Positions 34,115 to 45,650 of a stretch of DNA of 64,000 nucleotides are shown in pieces (the first letter of the stretch is position 1; every line of letters begins with the position of its first letter). The notes below the pieces were generated by a model that did not search any database, was not told the origin of the DNA, and saw nothing but the letters and a program-made list of their open reading frames with translations. This DNA comes from Diphasiastrum complanatum (Eukaryota > Streptophyta > Lycopodiopsida > Lycopodiales > Lycopodiaceae). Where the stretch lies: positions 23,501,005 to 23,565,004 of the forward strand of contig CM055092.1 in the NCBI GenBank assembly GCA_029204225.1, read 5' to 3'. The position numbers and the translations under genes are program-made.

Positions 34115-34853
34115 TGAAGATGACCAAATCTTCAATGAATTCAAGTTATTAAACTTGACATTTGGACTTTGAAATTATGACAGGATTGGTTACCCTTTGC
34201 TAGAGATCAGCTGGAAGCGTTGTAAACGTTCTTAAAATAAATTGGTTGTCTAAGTTTGATATTGCTGCAGGTATCAAATGAGCAGACGTAGATCCAAATT
34301 TGGTTTCACCTGATCCTAGATCAATGATCAATAAATATGCAAGAAGAATCATGAAATAGAAATTAGTCATTCACCAAGGAGGCAATTGTGGGCTTAATTT
34401 TCAACAACCTGCTCTACTAATGCATGACTATGCCTATCAATTTTGAACAAAACATAATGACAAAATATCATGTTCAATCTTATAGTAACTAGCTTTGAAA
34501 TTGTCAATACTACAGTGGTTACATAGTCAAACAAAGTTTTGAATTATCAGACAAAAGCAATATGAGATTATGAGCTACAAAAACAATCACAAAGATGCAT
34601 ACATTCTGACGTAATATTAGATGCAATAAAGGATTTATTGATTCAAAATAAAATAGATGACGATGAGCACAAGACAATTGCGGATAGAAACCATGTACTC
34701 GAAGCTATCTTTGAGCAACTGATGAATCTGTCTGAATCACGATTCTGATGATTAGCAGTAAGCGATGATAGCCAAAAAGAACTAAGCTAGAATGCTCAAG
34801 AGTGTTCAAGCTTGAAAGCTTGAGAGAGCTGCTACAAATAACTTCATTGCTTG
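34115..34853 (-). repeat. Partial long-LTR copia copy: leader plus LTR part
   Basis: 34115-34409 matches the leader at 7151-7443 and 34410-34853 matches the left half of the LTR at 7444-7890. The match stops at 34853 inside the LTR and at 34115 in the leader, so this is a broken-off end of another member of the C2 family, without coding parts. Confidence 0.85.
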
Positions 34854-36089
34854 CATGTATAAAAAATCTAAATTCTAAGTAGATCTTGTTCAGTATAACT
34901 GCCATCATACTTTGCATCGTGTTACCTGTTTGGGGATTGTGGTGCTTGCATACAACAAATCAGACATGAGACAACTGTGAGTTCACAAAGAGAGAGAAAT
35001 GTGGCGAGAGTGAGAGACAACACGAATTCAATAAACAGAACCATTCTAATAAGTTCTAACTCCATGCCTCTTCAATAATTTGAGAATGGTATGTAGATTT
35101 TTTTGACACATTCATACTCGTCTTGGTGGGAGACCATTATAGCATCAATTTTTACATGTATCAAATAAATTGTGATTAGAATATTAATAAATAAGCACAT
35201 CAATTTATTAACATAATAACATAAAACCAAAATATTGAATGCCATAAATGTCAAATTGTGCTTATATAAGCACATAAAAAATAAGTATGAGAATGTCCCA
35301 TGTCACAACTATTAGGGGATTTTTGTGAATTAAGGCCATTTAGAATCTGGCCAAGTGTGTAATATAGATCGTAAGTATGTTAAGTCCTAATCATTGTGGG
35401 ATGAAATAAAGTTGTCATCACATTGTCGTGATGTGCTAGTAGTGGAGAAGTTGAAGCGACTACAGATGAAAATGAGTAGTTCAATTACAGGAAGGTGCAG
35501 GGCTTTGTGGTTGTTTACGATCAGTCGCAGACATGTGCATATAAATGGTTGCTTTGGCCAATCAAAGTGGTTGTTATTAGGTTGTTAGACTGTGCATTGA
35601 TAGATGTTTAAGGCTGAAAGCTATTGCAATGTTGCTACCTACCTGCTTTTACTTATTGTACTGCCAATAGCAAGAGGAATTTCCTTGCATAAGACCTTTT
35701 TGGAAGAAATTGTTCAAAGTATAGTGATGGCATTTGTACTGAGAATGTTTCTTTTAATATAGAAGATAAATGTTCCATGTTATTGATTTGGTTGCAAAAT
35801 ACATTGTTGGATTGTTTCAATTTAGTATCTTAGTTGTTGAGGTTATCTTTGAATGCAACAGGTATTTTTACCTCTTATAGAATAAACAATTAAAAACCAT
35901 CTTAGGTGATGTTCGTAGATAATCAAAGTCATCCCTAATACCTTTGTGGTTTTGTTGTTAGTGTGATTAGATGACATAGTTATTATGGATAATATTGGTT
36001 TTCAACTTTGGGTGGGATTTCCAATTATTACTGACAATCTAATCATAATGTCTTTTAGAGCTAGTAGTTTAAATCCTATATATTTCACC
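34854..36089. other. No recognised feature
   Basis: AT-rich sequence. Short ORFs (for example 35394-35588) show no motif. Part of this may be the leader or LTR of the gypsy gag remnant that follows, but I could not find a second LTR copy. Confidence 0.35.
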
Positions 36090-36720
36090 GTGGTTCATGG
36101 CTTGGATATCGTACGTGGGTCGTAGTTGGACATCTACATTTCAATGTTTTAAAGGGAAGAAACATGATGATCCTGATATGCATATACACCAATTTTTGGC
36201 TGTGTTAGGCTAATCATGACACGGAGGATATTTATCAAAATTGGAATTATAACCAACTACTTTGAAAGGTAATGCTTTGCAATGGTATTTACAATATGGG
36301 CTACAAGAATTTCAGGTTTACGATGATTTTAAGCATGGTTTTTTTATGCATTATAGAAAGGAGCATTAAAATGAGGTGATTGTTGATAAATTGCAAGCCA
36401 TTAAGAAGTGGAAGAAGGAGGATGTGTTAGCTTATATACAATATTTTACAGTGTTGGAGAAGCGACTACAAGAACTATTGTTGGACTTGAAATAGGTCTT
36501 GTTGTTGGTACCCTTCGTGAGGAATTCCCACAAGAAGAGGAATTTGACTCGAAGGAAATTCATAAGCATATGAGCTTGTGGATTAGACATCATCATGATA
36601 TAGCACGACGAGCTTATAGGGACAGGCAATCCAAACCCCACTGGTGTTCAAGGTCTGATTGGAACAATGTAAAAAATGATGAAAGAACACCAGATAAATA
36701 CAAGATTTAAAGAGATGTCG
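36090..36720 (+). pseudogene. Ty3/gypsy gag remnant
   Basis: The + strand reads FKGKKHDDPDMHIHQFLAVL, LKGNALQWYLQYGLQEFQVY, DDFKHGFFMHYRKEH and LAYIQYFTVLEKRLQELLLD in nearby frames, the layout of the Retrotrans_gag domain (DP..H..F...L.G.A..WY...F..F). Stops interrupt at about 36212, 36368 and 36494. No zinc knuckle or pol follows. Confidence 0.65.
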
Positions 36721-37883
36721 CGGCCACTAGGATGCATGGAATAGGCAACCCTAAGTTGGGCTTGAGCAGATAGGCGAGCTTGGAAGCAAGCATGGTAAGT
36801 GAATCTAAACTACTTTTATAGTTTGTCTTTGATTTCATGTGATTTCCTTTTACATCATGCATATGACTAGCTGCTCCAACCTAGTCTTAAACTAATCCCA
36901 ACTTAAATTGAATGGATAGTTGGTGGACTATGGACATCTACCAACCAAAGAAGAGTACGACTTTGCCTTTAAGTAATCATACGAGGCATTAGACGATAAA
37001 CTGAAGAGCGAGGGTCATCCTCCACTTGTAAATTTATTTGAAACTTTAAATGGTGTATTTTTCATATATTATTGTTGTAAAACACGTACGTTTTCACTCT
37101 TAACCATTAGTATAATCAATCGTTAAATACTAATGTGTTTTGTTTGCCTGTTTTCATGTAGAGCAGATGTCATGACGACAACGAGTAGATTAGGTTTTTT
37201 ATATACATTTTAGTTCATCTTGTAAGTTAGAGAGTCTGCGAAAGCAGCAATTTTGTGCTACATTGATTGACACTTTCAATATATTTATTATTGTAATTGA
37301 TCACAAAATTGTTATTGATTTTGTATGTCGGATTCCGAAATATGAGCAATGTCGTAATCCAAAACGTGCAATGTCGTAACTAACTAGAAATTGCGAAACT
37401 TTGTGCAATGTCGGATTTTCAAAAAGTAATACGATAAGATATTGCAATTCATAATGTGAATTAAGTAATGTAAGTATAGAAAGTACCTTATGCTTGTCTC
37501 GAGGAACTAAATCTCTGCATATTCTTAGAGGTTTACAGATCAAAAGGTCTTGCTTACGACATAAGAATTTCACCAATTCTATTGTGAGTCACAAAGCCTC
37601 AAATGCAGATCGAGATTAGAGTTAGCTTGATTGCTTTCAAATCTTTGCATGGGAAACTCTTCGACATAACCCTATTCATTGCTATGTTTCTAAAAGATCA
37701 TCCACTCCACACACTCAAGATTGTACATGCTTTTGCATTACAAATGTGCCACCTTCAATAGGCACATGTGACCTAAGCCATCATGTGAAAGCTCGAGATG
37801 AGAAAGTATTTGATTTTAAAAACTGAAAAACAATGTTGCCAAATTGCTCTATTTATGCTTGAAGAACATGCATGCCACCATAC
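36721..37883. other. Mostly unassigned; weak coding trace at 36.9-37.06 kb
   Basis: One + frame at about 36920-37065 reads DYGHLPTKEEYDFAFK, a stop, then SYEALDDKLKSEGHPP, which looks protein-like and could belong to a plant transposase or host exon, but is too short to name. GGTAAGTG near 36795 resembles a splice donor. The rest to 37883 would be first-intron sequence if the eIF4E gene is intact; no second exon was found. Confidence 0.35.
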
Positions 37884-38095
37884 CGCCAAAAATCCTCAAC
37901 CGTGGAAAAGGTGTAAACACGGCACAGCGAGCTGCCCCAAGCGCTGCCCCTGGATTTAGGGTCTGGTTTGTCAAACCATAACGTCCACGCATTCTCCAAA
38001 GGATGCGTCTTGCTCTTGCTCACATCTAACTCTGTACCACTGTCCTCCTGCGGTGGCTGCTGCTGCTCTTCTTGCCCTTTAGTTCCCTCTTGCAT
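37884..38095 (-). CDS. eIF4E-family cap-binding protein, first exon
   Basis: The minus strand from ATG 38095 gives an acidic, Gln-rich N-terminus ([20 protein letters not shown]), then [36 protein letters not shown]. These are the start of the eIF4E fold: the Trp of SAWGSS matches the cap-stacking Trp (human W56) and the Trp of TVEDFW matches the eIF4G-contact Trp (human W73). The exon ends in CG followed by GTATGG, a plausible donor, at the point where the family would continue into an LYNNI-like helix. The protein would bind mRNA caps in the cytosol. Later exons are not visible on the left within 2 kb, so this is either a gene with long introns or an isolated exon. eIF4E and eIF(iso)4E cannot be told apart here. 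Confidence 0.75.
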
Positions 38096-38584
38096 TAGTA
38101 CCACCACAGGTGCAAGCACTAGAGATCTCTCCTATTAGAGAGAGAGAGATTAGCAAACCCGAATGAGTGAGTGAGTGAAAGAGAGACGATCAAGTGGCTT
38201 GGGTGTGTGTCTGTTTCAACGCATGTCTTAAAGAGATTTCCAGATAACGAATACAGCAATGATGATAAAACTGTGAGGGCAGGGAGCGGTGGAGTGCACG
38301 AGCGGTGGATGGAGAGATGGAGGGAAGGAGGAGGGTGAGGGAGCGATGGAGGCCAGGGGGAGGGATGGAGGGAGAGGGAGCCATGGAGGGTGAGGGAAAA
38401 GGAGGGATGGATGCATGCATGCGGAGGAGGGCCACGCATCGTGTTCCCCATATATGCATCCCCTTCTCATCATTTTTTGTGAAAAAAGTGTGTATGCATG
38501 GGTGAGGGGAGGAGGATGCATGAGTCCCTCACCCAAGAGCAAAACTGAACGTAAGTTTAAACATACATACATACACACACACAC

Positions 38585-38615
<31 letters not shown>

Positions 38616-38904
38616 TATCTATAAATATATAAATATATTTTTGTGTCACATTCGTGACTATGTACGGGTACGAGGATGCACCCATGGTAGCATGAGTGCA
38701 TCCTCCTACTGTATGTACTTTTTCACAAAAACTAACTAAAATTCTTAGATGCATGCATGGGGAGGAGGATGTATGCATCACCAAAATGCATATAGATTCA
38801 GCTCCCACCTAGATTTGCTCCATCGCTATTAATAGTAGCAGCTCCTTTCTGCTCCATCGCTACCATCAGTAGCAGCTCTTTTTTCTCTCTTTTCACTTTG
38901 TGTT
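38096..38904. other. Divergent spacer with simple repeats
   Basis: This lies between the eIF4E exon (-) and the U-box fragment (+) and so could hold the eIF4E promoter. It contains a purine-rich GGAGGGATGGAGGG-type tract (38290-38415), a CATA/CA/TA/GA microsatellite (38561-38640), scattered GATGCATGCATG-like words around 38410-38540 and 38690-38780, and a 34-bp tandem pair (GCTCCATCGCTA...) at 38817-38884. No TATA box could be assigned with confidence. Confidence 0.6.
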
Positions 38905-39310
38905 TGCACCTCTACCAAGAATAGTGAGAGAGGGGTGATAGTAGGTGCCGTTGCAGCTTCGATTGAGCATTTTCTCGAGGCTGATAAGCTGGATGGAGCA
39001 GAAACTCTTGCCACATTGGAATTGCTCTGTAAAACACTAGCGGGCCGCGTAGCAATGGGTGGACATGCTCTATTTGTTCCTGCATTGGTGAGAATGGTCC
39101 TAAGGGTTTCAGATCAAGCAACAGAGTGCGCAATAGGCACGCTTTTAGCATTTTGTAGCTCCTCACAGACTGTTCAAGAGACCGTTGTTAAAGCTGGTGT
39201 CTTCACTCATATGCTGCTACTCATCCAGAGTGACTGCACAGAAAGAGCCAAATGAAAAAACAAGGAATTTCCAAAGCTTCTGAGAGTTGATGCAAGAACA
39301 TGCTCAAAAG
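38905..39310 (+). pseudogene. Plant U-box E3 ligase, C-terminal ARM-repeat fragment
   Basis: The + frame reads VGAVAASIEHFLEADKLD, ETLATLELLCKTLAGRVAMG, HALFVPALVRMVLRVSDQAT, ECAIGTLLAFCSS and LLLIQSDCTERAK, then TGA at 39253-39255, after which the same frame goes on with FPKLLRVDART. This is the last two to three ARM repeats of the PUB family of U-box ubiquitin ligases, where the final LLLLQ(S/V)xC..RAK..A.ELLKLLR block is conserved. The U-box itself is absent and the fragment has no ATG, so it is a truncated copy. The TGA stands where an Arg or Lys is usual. Confidence 0.75.
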
Positions 39311-39904
39311 GAGGAGAGATTGCTAAAGGTAATGCTTTCTTAGAGCGTCTTATGTTGAGAGTTTAGTTCATAATTTTCTACTTGTGCTCTTTTAATCATG
39401 TTTTAACATCTATGAAGGGCATCTGAATCGTCTCACTTTTATGTTTTGTAGCTAATAAAAGTTTCTAATATGAAGTTGGCTACTCTCATTGAGACTTTGC
39501 TTACTAAATATTTGCAGAGTGATATTACGTAGCACATAATGTCATTAATAGCACTAGGCTTCACGCTTCATACGATCAAATAGTCTTGGTGTGCGTTCGC
39601 TCAAATCTTGCAAGAAATGCCCGTTCGGTTTTAGATTGAGTGTGAGGACCACACTACTTAGCACATTACAATGAGACCTCATTTGACACCAACAATATGA
39701 CTAGAAATTAAGGAGCTCCTGGAATCCAAAAGTAGGAAGCCTTCTTCCATGAAAACTAAAACTTCGATTCTCCATAGATGTTTGTGGGCCAACATTTGCA
39801 TCCGGGTTTAATCTCCATGATGACATCTATTTTGAAATTTTTTTGACACGTTCTGCGCACTATGCTCTAGAACGTACTATTCAGAATGCACAATACATTC
39901 CTGT
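39311..39904. other. No recognised feature
   Basis: AT-rich sequence after the U-box fragment. It could include remains of the 3' region of that gene; no motif is seen up to where gypsy-type copy B starts. Confidence 0.35.
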
Positions 39905-40247
39905 CATGCTCCAAAAACAAAGTGATCCCAAATCTATACTCAAGTAGGAGGAGCACGCAGGCCGGATTTTCTCTACTCTCAACCCTGTTCCGGAGGTCCT
40001 CATTTCCATGTAGGTTGAATTGATTGTCCAGTGGTCCTACTTTGCCCAAATTTTCAATTTTATCTTTCAGGTATGTATATCTAGTAATTTATTGTCTATA
40101 GTATATTATTACTATAGCAAATATTACACCTGCGATTATCTTACAGACAAGAACTTTGCAGTTTCATAAGTATGTTTCGGGTCTAAGAGGACGTTGCGGT
40201 TTCGTGATTACATTACGGTTCTATGGGGACGTTGTGGTTTACGTACT

Positions 40248-40388
40248 ATGGAAGGAGCCGGGCAGAAACCATTCTGCCCGGTTAGGATTTCCAGAATTTT
40301 TTTAGGCTCGGCAAAAAAAAATGCCCGAGCCTAAAATTTTTTTGGAAATCCTAACCGGGCAGAACGGCCTCTGCCCGGCTCCTTCCAT
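40248..40388. repeat. 141-bp near-perfect hairpin
   Basis: The arms ATGGAAGGAGCCGGGCAGA (40248-40266) and its complement (40370-40388), then a 21-bp paired block (40272-40292 with 40344-40364) and an AGGCTCGG/CCGAGCCT block around a short A-rich loop near 40314-40320. Only a few bases are unpaired. Copy A lacks this segment. It has no ORF. Confidence 0.9.
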
Positions 40389-40392
40389 TGCG

Positions 40393-40606
40393 TAATGGAT
40401 TTTTGGACCCTTTTTAAACCAATCCTTAGCTGCCATGTGGCAGGTGCAAGCAAAATCAGCACTAAAAAAATTTGAGACCAATCCAATGCTGCCACGTGGC
40501 AAATGGCAGGCATAATCTGCACTAATTGTTTTTTTAAAAAAACAGGTGACTATTCTGCTTTTTAATCTGTTCAAAAATGGGCAGAATAGTCACCAAAAAT
40601 CCATTA
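40393..40606. repeat. MITE-like element with 14-bp inverted ends
   Basis: TAATGGATTTTTGG (40393-40406) and CCAAAAATCCATTA (40593-40606) are perfect inverted repeats. Inside are a direct repeat of about 55 bp (ACCAATCC..GCTGCCA(T/C)GTGGCA, near 40428 and 40478) and a 14-bp stem pair (GGTGACTATTCTGC / GCAGAATAGTCACC) close to the right end. The segment, with the hairpin before it, is absent from copy A between the corresponding GTTTAC and AATACG. Confidence 0.75.
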
Positions 40607-41118
40607 TGAATACGTTGCGGGTTGTCCATATGTGGAGGTTTAGAAATTGTATTATGACGGGAGTTTAGGTAATCAGATTACGAATAGGGTTCGACGAGTA
40701 GATTGCAGTTTTTATAATGTATTGTTATGACTCATTGTTGTGATTCAATTAGTAGGCGTGATATTGCATTGAAGAGAGTCGCCGGGTTGTAACCAATATG
40801 GGTACGACGACCCAGATTCTGGTAGTGTTTATAACCATAAAGATAATATCTAAATGACTCATAAAGAATTGAGTTAAGTGGATGGTGACATACTCATCGT
40901 GACTTGTCATCTTTTGGTAAGGGGGTGTTAAACTTGTTGGTGTTTCGAAGCATTGGAATACTTTTAAGCGGTTGGAATACTCTTCCTTTTTGCTTCTGAG
41001 CTCTTACCTTGTGAAGCGCTGCAAGTATTTTTCCACAACATATTCGCAGCAAGAACACCAGCAAGAACTCTAGGTTTACCAAGCGGAAAAAAGTCGAAGC
41101 ATGTAAATTCAGGAATAT

Positions 41119-43240
41119 TTGAAAGAACTGTGGTTGGATTATCTCCAACATTTCAATCCTAACAGGATTGAAGAGACAGCGGCGATAGAATTTCTTGATA
41201 ATATAAGGAAGGAGTCAGATGAGCAGGGCGTCACGCAAGTACAACATGTGAGCATTCCAATCACAGAACAACTATTTTATAGTATGATAGGGTTGCCAAT
41301 TAATTTTGACATACTAAATGTGCCTTCAGTACACATGGCTGATTTCTTTCCTATAGACGCCTTCAACAAGGAGCAGGGTTATAAGTTACCATCGACCCTC
41401 AGGGCTTTGAGAAGATGGATGAATCAGGTTATTTTTCGACGACAAACGGATCAGTATATTTCAGTTTAAAATTTTAGGTTGATACAGCTGCATTGCACTA
41501 CGTACCAATTCCATGGGGCAAAATCGCATATTCACAATTTACACTGAATGGGGGTCACACATTACTAAGATTTGCGAAGCTTACGGGGTTTTGACGGATC
41601 AAGAATTGGGACTATTTCAGCCCAATCTAGTTCACAAAAGGCCTAAGCAGTATTGAGTCAGTACCGAACTTACTTGGGGACGAAGCTGAGGTGCAATCAG
41701 ACTCCTTTAGTCCGCCAACACAACAAGACACAACATGAGTTGAGAAGCTGATCAGAGATTCGACGATGATGCGATAGCAGGATGATGCAAGGTTTACAGA
41801 CAGTCGCAAGATGTTACCACGGTAGCCATTTTCTTGCCCGGACACCACGGAACCGACCAAGGATGTAGGGATGGACGACCACAACATGGATTATGTTGAT
41901 GACGAACACATCAAAAAATTCTTACAGACAGCCAGGAATTTTTCACCGGCACTACAACACGGTATAGAGTTTATCTGCCAATAACAGCATTTGCTAAACC
42001 AGGCAGCATACTAGCACGGAGTATATGTGCAACAAGTTGATAGATTGAAGATTGCAGAGGAAGAAGCACCTAGGATATGCCAATATCAAATGCAAATAAA
42101 TGAGCTCACAACGTAGTTGAAGAGTGTACAGGAGTAGCTATGCCAAAAGACCAAAGATAACAATGTGCTTCGAGAACAAAATGCACATTACTTTAACCAG
42201 ATTACTCAATTACAGAAGGAGCTCTATATAGTGCAGATTGCTAAAGAGATTGTTGAGTATGAACGAGAATTGGTGAATGCCCAAATCTCGAAAATCACTG
42301 CAGGAGGGCCAGTACGTGTTGATAATGCGAGGCTAAAGGAATGGGCCAAAACAATCTTACGCACGAGGGTAGCCAACAAGTTGGAGCAGCTTATGGAGGA
42401 AGAAGGCTTTTTGAGAGATGAGAATATCCAGTTACATGCCTATGAGAATATTCTTGAAGGAAACTTACACGCCTATCACCACTGAATGGCTGAACAAAAT
42501 GGTGTTGACAAAGCAAACACCGCGATCGGTATCAGACATCATAGATGACAATCAGAATCTTTTACTCAAGCCATTGTGTTATAGATTGGCCACCCCCTCA
42601 CCAAAATCCAGGTTTTGTCATCACCATCTATGATGATGAGATACAAACTGATTGCGATCGATTCAGAGGGTAGAGATGAATATGTGACTCATTGTTCAGG
42701 AATGCATACCTCATGTGAAAGCGAGAGTGAACACCACAACAAAGACATCAAAAAGAGGAAGCGACAAAAGAAGGCTAACACATGAAGATTACACAAGGTT
42801 CTTCGATGGGGAACTACTTCGCTACATGGCCAAGGCTTGGAACAGATTGTGGATGTTGCAAGATAGTTGGAAAAAGAAGAAACTAGAAAGAAGTACCAAC
42901 AACAGCTTCGACATCATCGGCAAGATGACTCATCTGATTCTGATTCAGATACTGGTTCGAAATCAAATAGTTCTTCAAGCTCAAAAGAGAGTTCATCTTA
43001 TTCACATGATGGGAAATGGTCAAAGAAGCATAAGCAGAAATTGAAAACTACTGAGCCATTGCCAGCAGTCACGAAAGATATTGTTACTACGGAATTTCAC
43101 CAAGGAAACGTTCGTTTCTGCTGGAATTGAAATCAGGAAGGGCATTATATCAATGAATGTGCTAATGGCACGTATTGTGTGATTTGTAATGCATATAGCC
43201 ACTAGACGAATGACTGCAGGCAGTAAGATCTGCTGGAGCA
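41119..43240 (+). pseudogene. Gypsy-type copy B gag-like ORF and zinc knuckles
   Basis: This is the same protein as copy A: ITEQLFYSMIGLPINFDIL block, then coiled coil (QLQKELYIVQIAKEIVEYER), a basic helix region, and a Ser/Asp-rich stretch (DSSDSDSD, SNSSSSSKESSS). At 43117-43160 a knuckle reads CWN, TGA, NQEGHYINEC: the TGA sits at the second Cys of CX2CX4HX4C. A second, CVICNAYSH, TAG, TNDC (about 43174-43215), has a stop inside the last spacer. It is followed by a Gln/Pro/Thr-rich segment and in another frame by CNFCNQRSHHYF (about 43410), possibly a third knuckle. Nucleic-acid binding is inferred from the knuckles. Confidence 0.7.
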
Positions 43241-43600
43241 TTTGTAGTCCAAGCACACCAATGCAACAACCGCAAATGCAACAGCCCTAGCATCGGCAAC
43301 CACCATTACAACTGATACCACCACAAATGCAGGCATATCAAGGCCCTTATTATCAAGGGAATCAGATGCAACCCCCTTTCAATGGCAAGTGTGTTACCGA
43401 CCAGATCTACCAGATGTATTTGCAATTTTTGCAATCAGAGGAGTCACCATTATTTCAACTATGTGGCATACCATCGGCAATGTGTGGGGAACCTAGAAAG
43501 AGGATTGCCACCACCGCGACTTAATAATCGTATCAATGTTCAAGACATTGTGCAAAATCAACCTCAGAAGAGTCCTAAACATTAAAAGAAGAGTCTGTGC
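43241..43600 (+). pseudogene. Copy B Gln/Pro-rich spacer and possible third knuckle
   Basis: Frames alternate between Thr/Ala-rich and Gln/Pro-rich reading. A CX2CX4HH block at about 43410-43450 could be a diverged zinc knuckle. A protease would be expected around here in a gypsy element but no DSG/DTG motif was found. Confidence 0.4.
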
Positions 43601-45129
43601 GGTTACATCCTACTCAAGTCTCCAGAGAAGAATTGATCGAGATTAATTTGGGGATGGAAGACAACCCAAAGCACGTACCAATTGGTGGGAATAACGATCC
43701 GAAGTTTATTCAATGAGCAACTGAATTATTCCAGAAGTACAAGGCCGTATTTGGATGGTCTTATGATGAACTCAGAGGTGTACCAAAGAAAATCTATCAA
43801 CACACGATCGATGTCACCATTGATGCACAACCTATACGACAACAACGCTATAGGATGAACCCAAAGCATGTGGAAAGAGCCATAGCCGAAATAGAGAAAC
43901 TTGTGAAAGTTGATTTTATATACGCTATTGACTATATACCATGGTGAAACCCCATTGTGATAGTACCGAAGAAGGACAGTAATCTACGGGTATGTGTGGA
44001 TTACCTAAGCTCATTTCATTTCGTGGGTCATGAGTTATACAGTTTCTTGGATGGGTTTAGTGGGTAGAATCAAATATAGATCACTGAGAAGAATACAGAG
44101 AAGACTGCTTTCATCATAGAATGGGGGGTGTATATCTGTAAAGTAATGCCATTCAGATTAAAGAATTCACCAGCAGCTTTCCAGAAGGTTATGACAAAAG
44201 CATTTTATGATTACTTTGATAGGTTCATGAAAATTTTCTTGGATGATTTGTGCTTATATGGTGATGTCGAGGATCAACTGGACTATTTAGAAAAATGTTT
44301 TAAGTGGTGTTACGAGTTCGGAATAAGTTTGAATCTGAACAAATGCACTTTCTGCATAAGACGTGGAGTTTTGCTTTGGCAAATCATTTCAAAAGAGGGT
44401 CTATCAATTGATCTAGCAAAGATCAAGGTGATTAAGAATATGTGGGTTCCAAAGTCTCCGAAAGAGATGCAATCCTTGGGAATGATGAGGTATCATCGTC
44501 GTTACATTTACGCATATTCGGATAGAACTCGTGTTATATGAGGTTTTGACAAAAGGAGCGGTTTACTAAATCACTATTAAGTGTTATAAAGCATTTAAGG
44601 ATTTGGTTAACGCATTGGTGAATGCACCTATTCTTCAACCGCCAGATTGGAGTAAACCATTTCATGTGCACTGTGATGCTTCATAGGTAGCAGTTGGTTG
44701 CGTATTAGTACAACCAGGAGAAGAGAAAGGATATGATCATCCAGTATACTATGCAAGCAAGTAGCTAACGCCAACAAAGAGAATCATTCAACCACGGAAA
44801 GAGAGGCGTTGAGCTTAATTTTTGCACTACGGAAATTTCATCATTTTTTACCTGATAATAAATTTATTGTTTATATGGATCATCAACCACTGTTGTACCT
44901 TATACATAAACCTGCAATTGCGGGTAGGATCGCACATTGGATGATTTCGTTCCAAGAATTTGAGTTTGAAGTGCGAATTTGGCCTGGACGAGTGCATATT
45001 GTAGCCGATCAATCATCCCATATTGAAATGGGCAATGTGGAAGAAGGCATCGATGAAATGTCGGATGCGCAGTTGTTTATGTCTGAATTAGTCAGTGATT
45101 CTTGGTACACTGATCTAGAAATTTTTTGA
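43601..45129 (+). pseudogene. Gypsy-type copy B reverse transcriptase and RNase H
   Basis: RT blocks: ELFQKYKAVFGWSYDELRGV, PIRQQRYRMNPKHVERA, IVIVPKKDSNLRVCVDYL, ELYSFLDGFSG (first Asp), KVMPFRLKNSPAAFQKVM, and the catalytic IFLDDLCLYG (FLDD) near 44240. A short deletion joins VCVDYL to the SFHFVGHELYSFLDG block. RNase H follows: DWSKPFHVHCDAS, EREALSLIFALRKFHHFLPD, VYMDHQPLLYLIHK, WPGRVHIVADQSS. In-frame stops occur near 43714, 43945, 44066 and 44079, where TAG or TGA often replaces Tyr or Trp. The frames 44128-44541 and 44809-45129 are open. Confidence 0.85.
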
Positions 45130-45650
45130 CGCATGGGACTTTTTCGGACCATTTTGAAAAATCCTCAAGGAAAAGGAGCGATCAAGAGAATGAGTGAGTC
45201 CTCCAGGGAGAAGGTAAATAAGTTTTGCATTCTTAGTAGCAAGGAAATACAAAAGTGAATTTCGCTATACGAAGAGGCCAAGGCTCATAGACAAACTGCT
45301 CAAGCCACTTTTAGGAAAGGGCATAGAAGACAACCATACCCATCTGACCTCACCCTTCTACCCAAGGACATGACGCTTGATTGGCTGCGTGATGCACTTA
45401 GAGAAGCCTCGGCAAACAACCAGGAAGTAATAGAGAGAGAGCAGAAATATGCAAGGGGGTGTGATTTGCATGTAAGCTATAATGATCAACCTTCACATGT
45501 TTATTAATACGTGCAATTTTGTATATGTTTGTTGTATCCCAAACACATTTAGTTTCTTTCATTCTAAACAAAAAATACAATGCATTGTGGATGCATGGAC
45601 AATAGTTTCGTGGTGAAATGTGACTTCGGCGCATCTTAGGTGGCGTAAGC
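45130..45650 (+). other. Junction of gypsy copy B and CACTA remnant
   Basis: A weak + frame at about 45250-45480 (SLYEEAKAHRQTAQATFRKG, PSDLTLLPKDMTLDWLRDAL) looks protein-like, but the family is unknown; it could be part of the CACTA transposase gene that follows. No integrase was found after the gypsy RNase H. Confidence 0.35.

Larger units (their letters stand above)
39905..45150 (+). mobile_element. Gypsy-type element copy B, leader to RNase H
   Basis: In order: leader with the 39-bp minisatellite (about three units) and an inserted palindromic element, gag-like coiled-coil ORF, zinc-knuckle region, Ty3/gypsy RT and RNase H. No protease DSGA/DTGA motif and no integrase were found, and there are many stops. 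LTR edges could not be fixed. Copy A at 10.2 kb shows the leader without the palindromic insert. Confidence 0.8.

Noticed and set aside
38228-38701. 157-codon minus-strand ORF rich in Tyr/Ile/Leu/Ser
   Set aside because: It is made by microsatellites and purine-rich simple repeats; the composition follows the repeat, not a protein.
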